A stretch of 64,000 nt of DNA from Roseiconus lacunae (GTDB lineage Bacteria > Planctomycetota > Planctomycetia > Pirellulales > Pirellulaceae). The DNA lies in the NCBI RefSeq assembly GCF_008312935.1, contig NZ_VSZO01000011.1, positions 1-64,000 on the forward strand. The letters run 5' to 3'. The first letter of the stretch is position 1. Each line of letters starts with the position of its first letter. This document shows positions 1 to 8,614 of this stretch, piece by piece. The notes under the pieces were generated by a model that worked only from the letters and a program-made list of their open reading frames with translations, did not search any database and was not told where the DNA came from. A program made the position numbers and the translations under genes.

Positions 1-203
1 GGAAGATTAATTCCATCCAGTGCAGTCTACGAAAAGCTAAAACTTGTGTAGATACCAATGCCCAGTGGGAGAGTGAAATGACTTAAGCCGAATCATTCGT
101 GTTCAACTGCTTAGTGCCCGATGGCTGATGGGCCCAACCCAATGATCTTCAATGCGCCAAATGTCTGATCGAGAAAGAGCACCATGGTGTGCTTAAGAAA
201 AAA
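1..203. other. Left-edge intergenic sequence
   Basis: No open reading frame with recognisable protein character is seen. The stretch lies downstream of the minus-strand DUF1559 gene and its terminator, so it may be the 3' or 5' flank of a gene outside the window. Confidence 0.4.
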
Positions 204-232
204 GCCCTCAACGGTACATTACCGTTGAGGGC
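195..232 (-). terminator. Rho-independent terminator of the DUF1559 gene
   Basis: A perfect 13-bp stem (arms 204-216 and 220-232, arm GCCCTCAACGGTA) closes on a 3-nt loop. Read on the minus strand it is followed by a run of six T (198-203). It sits about 85 bp past the stop of the minus-strand DUF1559 gene, the expected place for an intrinsic terminator. Confidence 0.85.
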
Positions 233-315
233 CTAGCAGGTTCAGAAGTCTTATGCTTTGGAACGGGATTCGCAAAAGCGAAGGTGACCGTCTTGGAGCG
301 AAGTCTTCTATAAGG

Positions 316-1551
316 TTACTGGTTCAGGGCTGTATCGATGACTTCGTTGCTCGCTCGAGTACCGAGGGCTCCCCAAAGGCCGTAAGGGCTTTTCGATCCT
401 GGCGCCGAGCCTGGATGCGAAGTGTTGATCGCGGTGTTGTTGCGAACGGTTGGGTGACGTGAGTCGCCTGCTTCCACCGAGTCGGTCATAAAGACGACAG
501 CGCCGTCGCCCATCAAGACGTGGACGCCGCCTTGGTGACGACTGCTTGGGGGCAGGACTCCGGTATCGAAGTCGCCGCCGCCGCCGATGCAAACCTCGCG
601 GTTCGGTCCCAACATGGTGGTCATGCTGGTGTAAGTGGGGCAGGAGTCTGTCCAGCGGTAGCCGCGTTTCCAGCCGGTGCTAACCAATCCAGGGTTAGAC
701 GTGTTCCCAACCGAGGGGTCCCAGAATCGGGGGCGTTCTGGATCGATCAGGTTTGCGTCTTGGCAGGCCGAAGGATTGTCGTGGATGTTCGTCCAGCCGA
801 TGTTGAAGTAAGGCTCGGTGCGGACGTCGCGGTCACCGAGGCCGGTAGCGATTTCGCCGGCCGCGATCGTGTTCGACAAACCGTCAAGTACGTCGCGGAA
901 CTTCATCGCTCGTCGGTTGTAGAAGAAACCACGGTTAGATGCATTCGCTTGAGCAATATGGCCTTGGTTCCAGGTGTTGTTTTCCCAACGCCAGAATCCG
1001 TGATTCACCCAGTCGGTTGCATCGCCGATACATGCGGCGTAGTTGGTGCGAGCCAGTCCGGGAGGCGAAACGCCAGGATCCGATGGGCATCGCAGCGTTG
1101 GCAATTGAGTTAGCCATGGTTCATAGGTGCCGTGCCATGGGTGGGGGCCCATCGCGGGAAAGTCAAGCGTTCCGTCGCCGTTGGCATCGTATGACGAGGA
1201 AATCTTGTCCCAGATACCTTGCTGCTCCATAAACGGAGTCAAGCCAATCAGCCAGCTCAAGCGGTGCCGGTTGTTCGCTTGAAGGTCGGTGCTGCCGATT
1301 TGCCCGTTGGTGCCAAGGTGGTAGGTACCACCGGCCTGCTTCGGAAGGCTTTTGTAGGCCGAGTGATAGTTATGAAGGGCAAGTCCAATTTGCTTGAAGT
1401 TATTGCTGCAGCTCATGCGGCGGGCTGCTTCGCGAGCGGCTTGGACGGCAGGAAGTAGCAATCCTACAAGGATGCCGATAATTGCAATTACAACTAGAAG
1501 TTCAACCAGGGTAAAGCCGCTACGCGACTTACTTAGTGGAGTTTGTGCCAT
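316..1551 (-). CDS. DUF1559 domain-containing pseudopilin-like protein
   Basis: A 411-residue member of the DUF1559 family, which is greatly expanded in planctomycetes. Residues 10-35 form a type IV prepilin leader: a short basic stretch, then [19 protein letters not shown] and the [14 protein letters not shown] helix. Cleavage would be at the Gly-Phe bond with N-methylation of Phe. The rest is the DUF1559 (SBP_bac_10-like) region, with the usual CSNNFKQIGLALHNYH start and a C-terminal HQGGVHVLMGDGAV motif. It is probably exported and cell-surface or periplasmic; the molecular role of the family is unknown. It stands alone with its own terminator. A second paralogue lies at 48676-49896. Confidence 0.92.
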   Translation of the reverse strand: MAQTPLSKSRSGFTLVELLVVIAIIGILVGLLLPAVQAAREAARRMSCSNNFKQIGLALHNYHSAYKSLPKQAGGTYHLGTNGQIGSTDLQANNRHRLSWLIGLTPFMEQQGIWDKISSSYDANGDGTLDFPAMGPHPWHGTYEPWLTQLPTLRCPSDPGVSPPGLARTNYAACIGDATDWVNHGFWRWENNTWNQGHIAQANASNRGFFYNRRAMKFRDVLDGLSNTIAAGEIATGLGDRDVRTEPYFNIGWTNIHDNPSACQDANLIDPERPRFWDPSVGNTSNPGLVSTGWKRGYRWTDSCPTYTSMTTMLGPNREVCIGGGGDFDTGVLPPSSRHQGGVHVLMGDGAVVFMTDSVEAGDSRHPTVRNNTAINTSHPGSAPGSKSPYGLWGALGTRASNEVIDTALNQ

Positions 1552-1868
1552 GCAAACATGTTCTCCGGGGAAAGGGAAAATTAGTTAAAAGGAAGGGACG
1601 GAGTATTTAACTTAGGTGTAAAGTATTTGGCCTATCCTAAATGCTCCAGTTCACTTGCGAATTCCTCCGAAGTTGTTCGCAGAGATCGGTCAGGCACGTT
1701 CCCACAATGGGGAACGAAGATCCCTTGCCCACCTTTCGAGAATCGAAAGACCCTGACTAGTGGACCCTCCTTTGGCGGTCGCCTGAAATTATGGCGTTCA
1801 ACGGAACCGCAAAGCCCGATTGGGGTTCAACTGTTTAAACAGCCCCTTATTTTCATATCGCGTCACCT
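1552..1868. other. Divergent intergenic region
   Basis: 317 bp between the divergently transcribed DUF1559 and AraC-type genes. It should hold both promoters, but no confident -35/-10 pair or operator could be picked by eye. Confidence 0.4.
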
Positions 1869-2816
1869 ATGCTCTCTGAGACCGTAAGCCAATCGCCAAG
1901 GATGGTAGAAACACTGCTGGCATCACTTTATCTGCCGCGGTGGAACACTTCGATGCAACTGATCGGGAACGGTGAGACGCTAAAGATCCCAGTCGGAACC
2001 GCCGGGTTGGTCGTTGTCCAGGGCGGCGAGGTGACGGTTTCGTTGGCCGGTTCCAGCGAGTCGATTAAACTGGCGGCTGCCGATCACGCCGTCTCAACCG
2101 GATCTCAAGATGCCGAAATCCGTCCTGTCTCGGGCGCGGCGAAAGTTCTTGTGGCAACCTTCGATGCGATCGGCTTGGAACACAATCGCATTGACAAGCT
2201 TTTGCCACCGCTGACGTTGGTTCAGTCACGGGAATACGAAAGTCTGATGCGCACCAATGGGTTGTTGGAAAACGCAACCCGCTCGGGGCTAAACGCTGAC
2301 AATTGGGGCGACCAGCTGATCATCAGCAAGCTGGCCGAAGCGATCTTGTTGCAAGCGCTCGCGACCGAACTAGATCGATCGATTCCCGATCTTTATGACA
2401 TGCCCCAGGAATTGATGGAGGCATTGTCGGATCGCAATATCGGGCCGGTGATTCGAAAGATCTGGTCTGACCCTTCGTTGCCGTGGACCGTTCCAATGAT
2501 GGCTCGGTTGGCGAGATTGTCGAGGTCGACGTTCGCCGAACGCTTCCGTTCCCTTGTCGGCGAGCCTCCGTTGCGCCACCTCACGGAGGTGCGGATGAAG
2601 CTCGCGTGTCGCTTGTTGTCCGAAGGCGGGCTTGGCGTTACCGCGATTGGCCGGATGGTCGGCTACGAAAACGGTTCTTCGTTCAGCAATTCGTTTAAGA
2701 AGTGGTCGAATCTTTCTCCACTCGAGTTTCGCAAACAGGCGCATAATGGCGCAGATGAGAAGGCCGTCGAGGGGGCGTCCGAACCGGACGTGCCGTCAGG
2801 GCAGCCAGCATACTGA
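1869..2816 (+). CDS. AraC family transcriptional regulator (cupin_6 type)
   Basis: A 315-residue regulator. Residues 1-190 look like the AraC_binding_2/cupin_6 sensor seen in many one-component AraC regulators, with a predicted beta-rich segment around GLVVVQGGEVTVSLAG. Residues 200-300 are the double helix-turn-helix: PMMARLARLSRSTFAERFRS is the first HTH, and GVTAIGRMVGYENGSSFSNS followed by FKKWSNLSPLEFRK is the conserved second HTH and C-terminal signature. It probably acts as a ligand-responsive activator in the cytoplasm. No target is obvious: the DUF1111 gene downstream is convergent and the DUF1559 gene upstream is divergent. The ATG at 1869 is the first in frame and gives a full-length family member. 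Confidence 0.88.
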   Translation: MLSETVSQSPRMVETLLASLYLPRWNTSMQLIGNGETLKIPVGTAGLVVVQGGEVTVSLAGSSESIKLAAADHAVSTGSQDAEIRPVSGAAKVLVATFDAIGLEHNRIDKLLPPLTLVQSREYESLMRTNGLLENATRSGLNADNWGDQLIISKLAEAILLQALATELDRSIPDLYDMPQELMEALSDRNIGPVIRKIWSDPSLPWTVPMMARLARLSRSTFAERFRSLVGEPPLRHLTEVRMKLACRLLSEGGLGVTAIGRMVGYENGSSFSNSFKKWSNLSPLEFRKQAHNGADEKAVEGASEPDVPSGQPAY

Positions 2817-3017
2817 GGTGTGTCTCGCCCCGTCACTCGCTTCTAACGGGCGGTGTTTCAGAAACCGATTAGCCTGGTTTGGAACAAGGCTCGGACCTAA
2901 CGGAATCAGCGTCGGGCGTTTGGTCTCTGCATCGCGGTTCCGCCGAGGCGAGGGCCAGTCGGCGAAACCTGAACAGCAAAAGCAGGGCGGAACGAACGTG
3001 AGTGTTCGTCGTGCCTG

Positions 3018-4901
3018 TTACCGAGATTGGGTATCGCTACTTGAGTGTTCAATCGTTGTAGCGGTCAAAGGTTGAGGAGCAGGGGCGACCAACGTTTCTA
3101 AGAACGCGATGATTGCGTCACGCCCGGGTTTGGGAAGCGACAGAAAGCGGTCGCGTGTCGCGGCGGATTCTCCTCCGTGAAGGGTGATCGCTTCAAGCAA
3201 CGTTTCGGCGCGTCCGTCGTGCATGTAGGGGGCCGAATCGGCGACGCCCCAGAGCGGCGGTGTTCGCCATTCTTCATTAAACCGTGTCGGTTCGAAGCGA
3301 AGTCGAAGATACTTATCAAGCCAAACCGAGGTGGTCGTCGTATCTTCGAATTCACCTAATAGGTCTCGTGAAATTCGCATGTTCGACTCTCGGCTGGCGA
3401 CGCCACCAATATTAATCCTCTCGAGGTTCTTCGTTTCGCTTGTTTCATGAATCTTGTCCGTCGATCGTGGCGCAAGCAAGACCATCTGCGACGGGTAGTC
3501 AGGAGCTTCGAAAGATAAGCCACCGGCAAGGTTTCGGCTCGACACGGGGGTACCAGATCTGTTGCGTGACGACCTCTGGTAGGGCGAGTAGCCTCGGGTG
3601 CCGCGGCCGTTGCCTGCGCCGCTTGCCGCTGGGTTGAAGTCAACCGACATTGCCTGTTCGAGGGTCTCGCTCTGGATTTCTGTCGAAGGTCCGTAGTAAG
3701 CCCCCATGGATGTTTCCAGGCCGGTGCCTTGACCGCTGATCCGCCGAGTTTCCGAGAGTCTTGGGCTCGTTTCAATCGTTGCCTTTCGGATGTAGGGTTC
3801 GGCATGGTTAAGGTCCATCAAGCCGGAGCCCATTTCGTGGAGCAGCAGGTCCGTGTAGGCGCCTTTTGCGGGACCGAGGTCCGGCACATGGCAGACGGCG
3901 CACCCGACAGATGCGAACAACTGTTCGCCTTGCAAGACCACCTGTCGGTCATCGGCATCCTCTGGGATTCGGCGGGTCGGGACCGGAAGTGCGGCAAGGT
4001 AATCACGCATCGCAAGGACTTGTTCGTCGCTGATATCGACTGACGGATTGCGATAGTTCGGGTCGGTGGGGTCGGTGGGTTGGGGGCGACGTTTCGTTTT
4101 CAAACCGACTTCGTTCGCGCAAGCTTGATCGGTAAACTCTGCGAGTGACGCAAGGTTGGCTCGCCATCCGAATTTCCCATAGCGTCCGTCCCGAAGCGTC
4201 GAGGGGCGGCCACTGATTTCCGGATGCTTTGACTGAATGGAGACTTGTTGTTTAAGTACTCGGTCCGGGACTTGATCGAGCAGTCCGGCGCCAAATAGTG
4301 CGGTGGTGTTGCGTTGATAAAGTCGGGCCTGAGCGGTGATGGTGTATTCGCCAATTTGGTTTTGGATCTGAATCGGATACGCGTTGGCGAGGCGTACCTC
4401 GGCGGCATTTTTCAGGCCGCCTTCGTCCGCAAACTTGGCGGGGAGCAGTTCAATCAATTTTGTCCTGCTGGAATCATACGCAGACGTCCCACCAAAGTGA
4501 GAGATCGCGCAGGTGTTAATGATTGTCCCGTCGGACAAGCGAAAGCCCGGATGAAGTGACGTGATCATGGTTGCCAATACATCCGGTGTCACGCGACCGC
4601 CGTCGATTCGCATCTTTTCAATCCCGATGGTCTTGGCATTGAATCGTGCATCACCGCCACCGCCTGCGCCGCCTTGGTGATGGCAGCCGACGCACGAACT
4701 TGCGTTGAAGAGCGGTCCCAGGCCATCGCTACCAAGCCGAGGGTTACCGCTGGTCCACTGATGCTCAAACAGTCGTTTACCTTGAACGATGTTGGCTTGA
4801 TGCTCTGCGACCGGAACATTCGCCGCAGGCGATGCGGCATCGGACGCGGCGTTTGGAACCAATAGTGTGGCGCAGCATGCCACCCACAACGTCGTCTTCA
4901 T
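3018..4901 (-). CDS. Di-haem oxidoreductase-like protein (DUF1111)
   Basis: A 627-residue exported c-type cytochrome of the DUF1111 (DHOR, MauG-related) family. The ATG at 4901 is preferred over the upstream one at 4952 because it opens directly into a signal peptide (MKTTLWVACCATLLVPNAAS). Two haem c motifs are visible: CVGCH about residue 75 and CAVCH in the middle of the protein. A C-terminal APYMHDGRAETLLEAI segment, typical of the family, carries a likely haem-ligand Met/His. It should act in the periplasm, possibly as a peroxidase-like or iron-uptake-associated redox protein. DUF1111 proteins often sit near imelysin genes, but none is seen here. It appears monocistronic. Confidence 0.88.
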   Translation of the reverse strand: MKTTLWVACCATLLVPNAASDAASPAANVPVAEHQANIVQGKRLFEHQWTSGNPRLGSDGLGPLFNASSCVGCHHQGGAGGGGDARFNAKTIGIEKMRIDGGRVTPDVLATMITSLHPGFRLSDGTIINTCAISHFGGTSAYDSSRTKLIELLPAKFADEGGLKNAAEVRLANAYPIQIQNQIGEYTITAQARLYQRNTTALFGAGLLDQVPDRVLKQQVSIQSKHPEISGRPSTLRDGRYGKFGWRANLASLAEFTDQACANEVGLKTKRRPQPTDPTDPNYRNPSVDISDEQVLAMRDYLAALPVPTRRIPEDADDRQVVLQGEQLFASVGCAVCHVPDLGPAKGAYTDLLLHEMGSGLMDLNHAEPYIRKATIETSPRLSETRRISGQGTGLETSMGAYYGPSTEIQSETLEQAMSVDFNPAASGAGNGRGTRGYSPYQRSSRNRSGTPVSSRNLAGGLSFEAPDYPSQMVLLAPRSTDKIHETSETKNLERINIGGVASRESNMRISRDLLGEFEDTTTTSVWLDKYLRLRFEPTRFNEEWRTPPLWGVADSAPYMHDGRAETLLEAITLHGGESAATRDRFLSLPKPGRDAIIAFLETLVAPAPQPLTATTIEHSSSDTQSR

Positions 4902-5405
4902 CAAGATTCGCCTCACGTTTGAAGATTTACTGAGAAAGTCATCCTGGGACACAACCAGGCTGAGGCGTCATAGGAGGCATTTGACGCGTACTGATTTGGC
5001 TGGCTTTCCCCATCCAGCAGTTTCGCTGAACGCCGAGCACAATTTCACTTTAGGGGGACGGCACCCCCGTGTCAATGAAATTGCCGGCGTATTTTGACCG
5101 GGCGGTGAATATCACAAGCGGATCGTTTAGGTGCCTCAGAATTTCTTTTTTTCACCGGTCCAAAAGTGTTTGCATGATGGTGTTTGCAGGCCGGTGATCT
5201 ACCCGCAATGCTCGCTCCGGTTTGTGGCTAATGCTTCGTTCCAAGTCGGTTTTAGGATTCGCCGTATGGCGTTGGCCATGGCGTCGTCGCAATCACCGGG
5301 GCGAACGCCAGTCGGCTGATGAGCCGAACTCGTTTTTTCGAATGGAACGAAGTACTTGTTGTCGGCCGAGTGGCTACGTTCGCAGTGTCAACAAAAACCG
5401 AAGCG
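4902..5405. other. Intergenic region with a dispersed repeat copy
   Basis: About 500 bp between the DUF1111 start and the stop of the GspF-like gene. Apart from a copy of the dispersed CCGGGGCGAACGCC-type repeat at 5295-5320, nothing coding is recognised. Confidence 0.4.
5295..5320 (+). repeat. Dispersed intergenic repeat, copy 1
   Basis: Matches the loose consensus CCGKGGCDAACGCC followed by about three variable bases and CGGCTGA. Other copies occur at 9834, 9859, 38532, 38601, 38637, 43873, 48577 and 51474, all between genes. Confidence 0.65.
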
Positions 5406-6455
5406 TTAGTTCGGTCCCAAGTCCTGCAAGGCTGAGTTGATGTTACCGACATAGACCATTGCGATCCGCATGATGAAGAACACGAGTAGGCCCATCACGG
5501 AGATCCAAATGACTCCGGTGACAATGCCCGATATCGTTCGCATCGCCATTTGTGAACGGGCTTCGTATTCATCGGCAATATGCTCGATCGATTCGCTTTC
5601 GGTTCCTGACAGTTCGGATACTTCGACTAACTGCAAGAATGTATCGGGAAAGATATCTGTTAAACGCAGCGCTTCGGACATCGTTGAACCGCGTTCTTGG
5701 ATCGCTACCTTCACTGTTTCGGCGCCGCTTTCGTAGTAATCGCTGCCGGTGCTCGCCAAGGCAAGCTTGACACTGCGGATCGGATCCAGTCCGGCCCCGA
5801 TCGCGATCGCAAGGATGCGTGTGAATCTTGCCAGTGTGATCGTTTGAAGTGCCGGGCCAAGTTTGGGAATCAGGTAGAACACCGGGACCAGATTGTGCAC
5901 GCCGCCGAGGTTTTGCCGAAACCCATAGATCACCGCTGCGATGATGGCGGCAAAACAGGCGATGTACAGCCAGAACACCAGCACGCCCGATGTGCCACGT
6001 AATCCCAGCCCGAGGATGTCGGTCAGTTCTCCGCCGCCGACAGGGGTGAGGATGCCCATGATCCAGATGACGATCGAGAGCACACCGATGGCAAGGACCA
6101 ACTGAATCACCGGCCATGCGATCGATGACATGAACTGTCGCCGCAGTTTCACTTGTTGTTCGTAGTGTTCGGCTAGCGTCAGAAACGTCCGCTCGAGTTT
6201 GCCGGTTGACTCGCCGACATGAGTCATCGCGATCATCAGCCGAGGAAAAAAATTGGACTGCTTCTGCATCGCTTCGTGGATTTGGAAGCCCGATTTGATC
6301 TCTTCGAGCAACTCTGAAAGTGCTGCTTTCTGTCGGGGAGAGCCATACTTGGTTTCCGCTTCGAGCAACATCAGTAGGCTCGCGCCTGCTCGCAGTCCGA
6401 CGCCCAGTCGTCGACAGAACGCACCGGCGGCAGAGATCGGCATCTTGCTAAACAT
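5406..6455 (-). CDS. Type II secretion / type IV pilus inner-membrane protein GspF/PilC-like
   Basis: A 349-residue polytopic membrane protein with two T2SSF domains. The first, about residues 15-120, ends before the membrane segment SIAWPVIQLVLAIGVLSIVI. The second, about residues 195-320, contains the family pattern FTRILAIAIGAGLDPIRSVK and ends with a C-terminal hydrophobic span (GVIWISVMGLLVFFIMRIAM). GspF/PilC proteins form the cytoplasmic-membrane platform for pseudopilus or pilus assembly. The start at 6455 (MFSKMPISAAGAFCRRLG) matches where family members begin; an in-frame extension to 6560 has no membrane or domain character. No ATPase or other secretion gene is adjacent, so it seems an orphan. 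Confidence 0.85.
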   Translation of the reverse strand: MFSKMPISAAGAFCRRLGVGLRAGASLLMLLEAETKYGSPRQKAALSELLEEIKSGFQIHEAMQKQSNFFPRLMIAMTHVGESTGKLERTFLTLAEHYEQQVKLRRQFMSSIAWPVIQLVLAIGVLSIVIWIMGILTPVGGGELTDILGLGLRGTSGVLVFWLYIACFAAIIAAVIYGFRQNLGGVHNLVPVFYLIPKLGPALQTITLARFTRILAIAIGAGLDPIRSVKLALASTGSDYYESGAETVKVAIQERGSTMSEALRLTDIFPDTFLQLVEVSELSGTESESIEHIADEYEARSQMAMRTISGIVTGVIWISVMGLLVFFIMRIAMVYVGNINSALQDLGPN

Positions 6456-6846
6456 TAGGGACGTTTGGTTGCTGGGGCATGGTGATGCCGAGTCGTACGA
6501 GTAGCGGCATGGCGTGGATTGGCATCGTGTTGCTCGCGGTGTGATCGCGTCGAGGCCCACGGGTTACGACGGCTCTCCGCCGGGGGCCCATTGTCAACGC
6601 GAACGCCGCAGCGACAATGGCCAGGGGGCGACATTCACACCAGTTTTTCTGCGGGCTTTTGATCGCCGAAGCGACATGTGCAGAGGGGGCGGGTCGCAGC
6701 GATTTATTGATCAAAACGGGACGCAACGACGGAATTTTGCTGATTTGATTATCTACCGATCGCTCCGGTGGTTGTTCGAATGCCGTCGAACGACGAACAT
6801 GCCTGTTCAAGGAACGACCACCCCACTTTCCTCCATTTGACCAATC
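6456..6846. other. Divergent intergenic region
   Basis: 391 bp between the divergent GspF-like and glmU-like genes. Reading frames cross it on both strands, but none shows recognisable protein features. It should contain both promoters. Confidence 0.35.
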
Positions 6847-7635
6847 ATGACTTCCTCGTCTGAATCGGGGCCCGCGGATTCGTTCGCCGGTCCCTGCGCG
6901 GTCGTGCTCGCGGCCGGCAAAGGCACTCGCATGAAGAGTGATTTGCCGAAAGTTTTGTGCCCTGTTGTCGATCGCCCGATGATTCATTTTGTGATCGACG
7001 CGTTGGAAAAAGCCGGCATCCATCGGCAGATCGTTGTCGTTGGCTATGAAGCTGATGCGGTAAAAAAGGAGCTTGGGTCGCGGCCGGACTCGAACATAGA
7101 TTTCGTACTCCAGGCGGAGCAACTGGGCACCGGTCACGCCGTTCAGTGCTGCCGGGAACAACTTGAGCATCAGTCGGGGCCGACGATCGTCGTTGCCGGC
7201 GACTCGCCACTGATTCAGCCGAACAGCCTTCAGACGCTGCTCAATCATTTTAACCAGACCAATCCCGCGTTGCTTTTGGGGACACTTAAAAAGGACGACC
7301 CAACCGGTTTGGGGAGGATCGTTCGTAGTGCAGATGGACAATTCACCGGGATCGTCGAACACAAAGACGCGACGCCCGAGCAATTGGAAATCTGTGAAGT
7401 CAACATGAGCACGTACCTGTTCAACACCCCCGATTTGCTCGAGTCGCTGGGACGGTTGAAGAACGATAACGCTCAAGCGGAATACTATCTGACCGACTGC
7501 GCGCGATTGCTTTACGAAGCCGGTCGACCTGTGGAAGCCCTGCCCGCACTTCAACCTTGCGAGTCGCTTTCGATCAACAATCCGGACGAGTTGCGTCTGG
7601 TCGATGAAACTATGCGGAAGATGGGATATGCGTGA
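6847..7635 (+). CDS. UTP-sugar nucleotidyltransferase, GlmU N-terminal domain type
   Basis: A 262-residue protein with only the MobA-like/NTP_transferase half of GlmU. The nucleotide-binding signature LAAGKGTRMKSDLPKVL lies near residue 18, QAEQLGTGHAV follows, then the VAGDSPLI metal-site segment and GRIVR with its EHKD. This matches UDP-GlcNAc pyrophosphorylase: GlcNAc-1-phosphate plus UTP gives UDP-GlcNAc for cell-envelope synthesis. The left-handed beta-helix acetyltransferase half of full-length GlmU (about 450 residues) is absent, so acetyl transfer would need another protein. Its 3' end overlaps the start of prs by 8 bp, suggesting translational coupling. Confidence 0.85.
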   Translation: MTSSSESGPADSFAGPCAVVLAAGKGTRMKSDLPKVLCPVVDRPMIHFVIDALEKAGIHRQIVVVGYEADAVKKELGSRPDSNIDFVLQAEQLGTGHAVQCCREQLEHQSGPTIVVAGDSPLIQPNSLQTLLNHFNQTNPALLLGTLKKDDPTGLGRIVRSADGQFTGIVEHKDATPEQLEICEVNMSTYLFNTPDLLESLGRLKNDNAQAEYYLTDCARLLYEAGRPVEALPALQPCESLSINNPDELRLVDETMRKMGYA

Positions 7636-8578
7636 GCTAAAGATTTTCAGCGGCCGGGCCAATCCCGAACTGGCGATGAAGATCTGTCGCCACTTGCACT
7701 TAGAGCCCGCTGCGATCTCGCTGGGGAAATTTCCCGACGGTGAGAATTTTTGCAAGTTGGATGAAGACGTTCGTGGTCGCGACGTTTTCTTGGTCCAGCC
7801 GACGTGCCCGCCAGTCAACGACAACTTATTCGAGTTGTTGGTGATGATCGATTGCTGTAAGCGTGCTAGCGCCGAGCGAATCACCGCGGTGATTCCATAC
7901 TACGGGTACGCTCGCCAGGATCGCAAAGACGAGGGGCGAGTGCCAATTACGGCCAAAATGGTCGCCAACCTAATTACCCGGGCCGGCGCCGATCGTGTTC
8001 TGACGATGGACCTACATGCCGCTCAGATACAGGGTTTCTTCGACGTTCCTGTCGACCACTTGTACGCCGCACCGGTGCTCAATGAGCACTTCTCCGGTCG
8101 CGGGCTGACCGACGACAAGATCGTTGTGGTCAGTCCCGATGAGGGAAGCATCAAGCGTGCCGTCGGTCACGGTAAACGCCTCGGTGGGCCTTTGGCGATC
8201 GTCGACAAACGTCGGACCAATGCCCTGGAAGTTCGGCAAAGTACGATTATCGGTGGTCCGATCGAAGGCAAGATCGCGCTGATGTTTGACGACATGATCA
8301 GCACGGCCGGTTCGATTTGCGGGGCGGCAAAGCTGGTTCACGAAGCCGGGGCCGCGGAGATTCACATCGCGTGTACTCATGGCGTGCTATGCGGCCCTGC
8401 CATCGAACGACTTCGTGAAGCTCCGATCGATTCACTCACCGTCACCGATTCGATCCCAATCCCGTCGGATAAGATGTTGCCCAAGATGGTCCAGTTGACC
8501 GTCGCGCCATTGTTGGCCGAGGCGATCAAGCGGATCCACCACGATCAGTCGATCAGCGAACTGTTTCGCGAGCGGTAG
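7628..8578 (+). CDS. prs: Ribose-phosphate pyrophosphokinase (PRPP synthetase)
   Basis: 316 residues, the usual length for class I PRPP synthetase, which makes PRPP from ribose-5-phosphate and ATP for nucleotide, His and Trp synthesis. Visible signatures are the N-terminal LKIFSGRANPELA, the YYGYARQDRK ATP-loop region, the PRPP-synthetase signature LTMDLHAAQIQGFF, and the PRPP-binding loop MFDDMISTAGSICGAA. The start is the ATG at 7628, inside the last codons of the glmU-like gene; an upstream in-frame start adds only residues from the overlapping gene. The pairing glmU-prs is common in bacteria and couples nucleotide-sugar and PRPP supply. Confidence 0.95.
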   Translation: MRELKIFSGRANPELAMKICRHLHLEPAAISLGKFPDGENFCKLDEDVRGRDVFLVQPTCPPVNDNLFELLVMIDCCKRASAERITAVIPYYGYARQDRKDEGRVPITAKMVANLITRAGADRVLTMDLHAAQIQGFFDVPVDHLYAAPVLNEHFSGRGLTDDKIVVVSPDEGSIKRAVGHGKRLGGPLAIVDKRRTNALEVRQSTIIGGPIEGKIALMFDDMISTAGSICGAAKLVHEAGAAEIHIACTHGVLCGPAIERLREAPIDSLTVTDSIPIPSDKMLPKMVQLTVAPLLAEAIKRIHHDQSISELFRER

Positions 8579-8586
8579 CGAACGTT

Positions 8587-8614
8587 GAAAAACGGCGGCT
8601 TGTTAGCAGCCGCC
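8587..8614 (-). terminator. Probable terminator of the FhcB-like gene
   Basis: A 7-bp stem (GGCGGCT at 8594-8600 and AGCCGCC at 8608-8614), read on the minus strand, is followed by G and then five T. It overlaps the last codons and stop of the minus-strand gene and lies between the convergent prs and FhcB-like genes. Confidence 0.6.

Noticed and set aside
6448-7884. 478-codon open frame on the minus strand
   Set aside because: It lies antisense to the glmU-like and prs genes, both with clear motifs; it is Arg-rich and lacks any recognisable domain.
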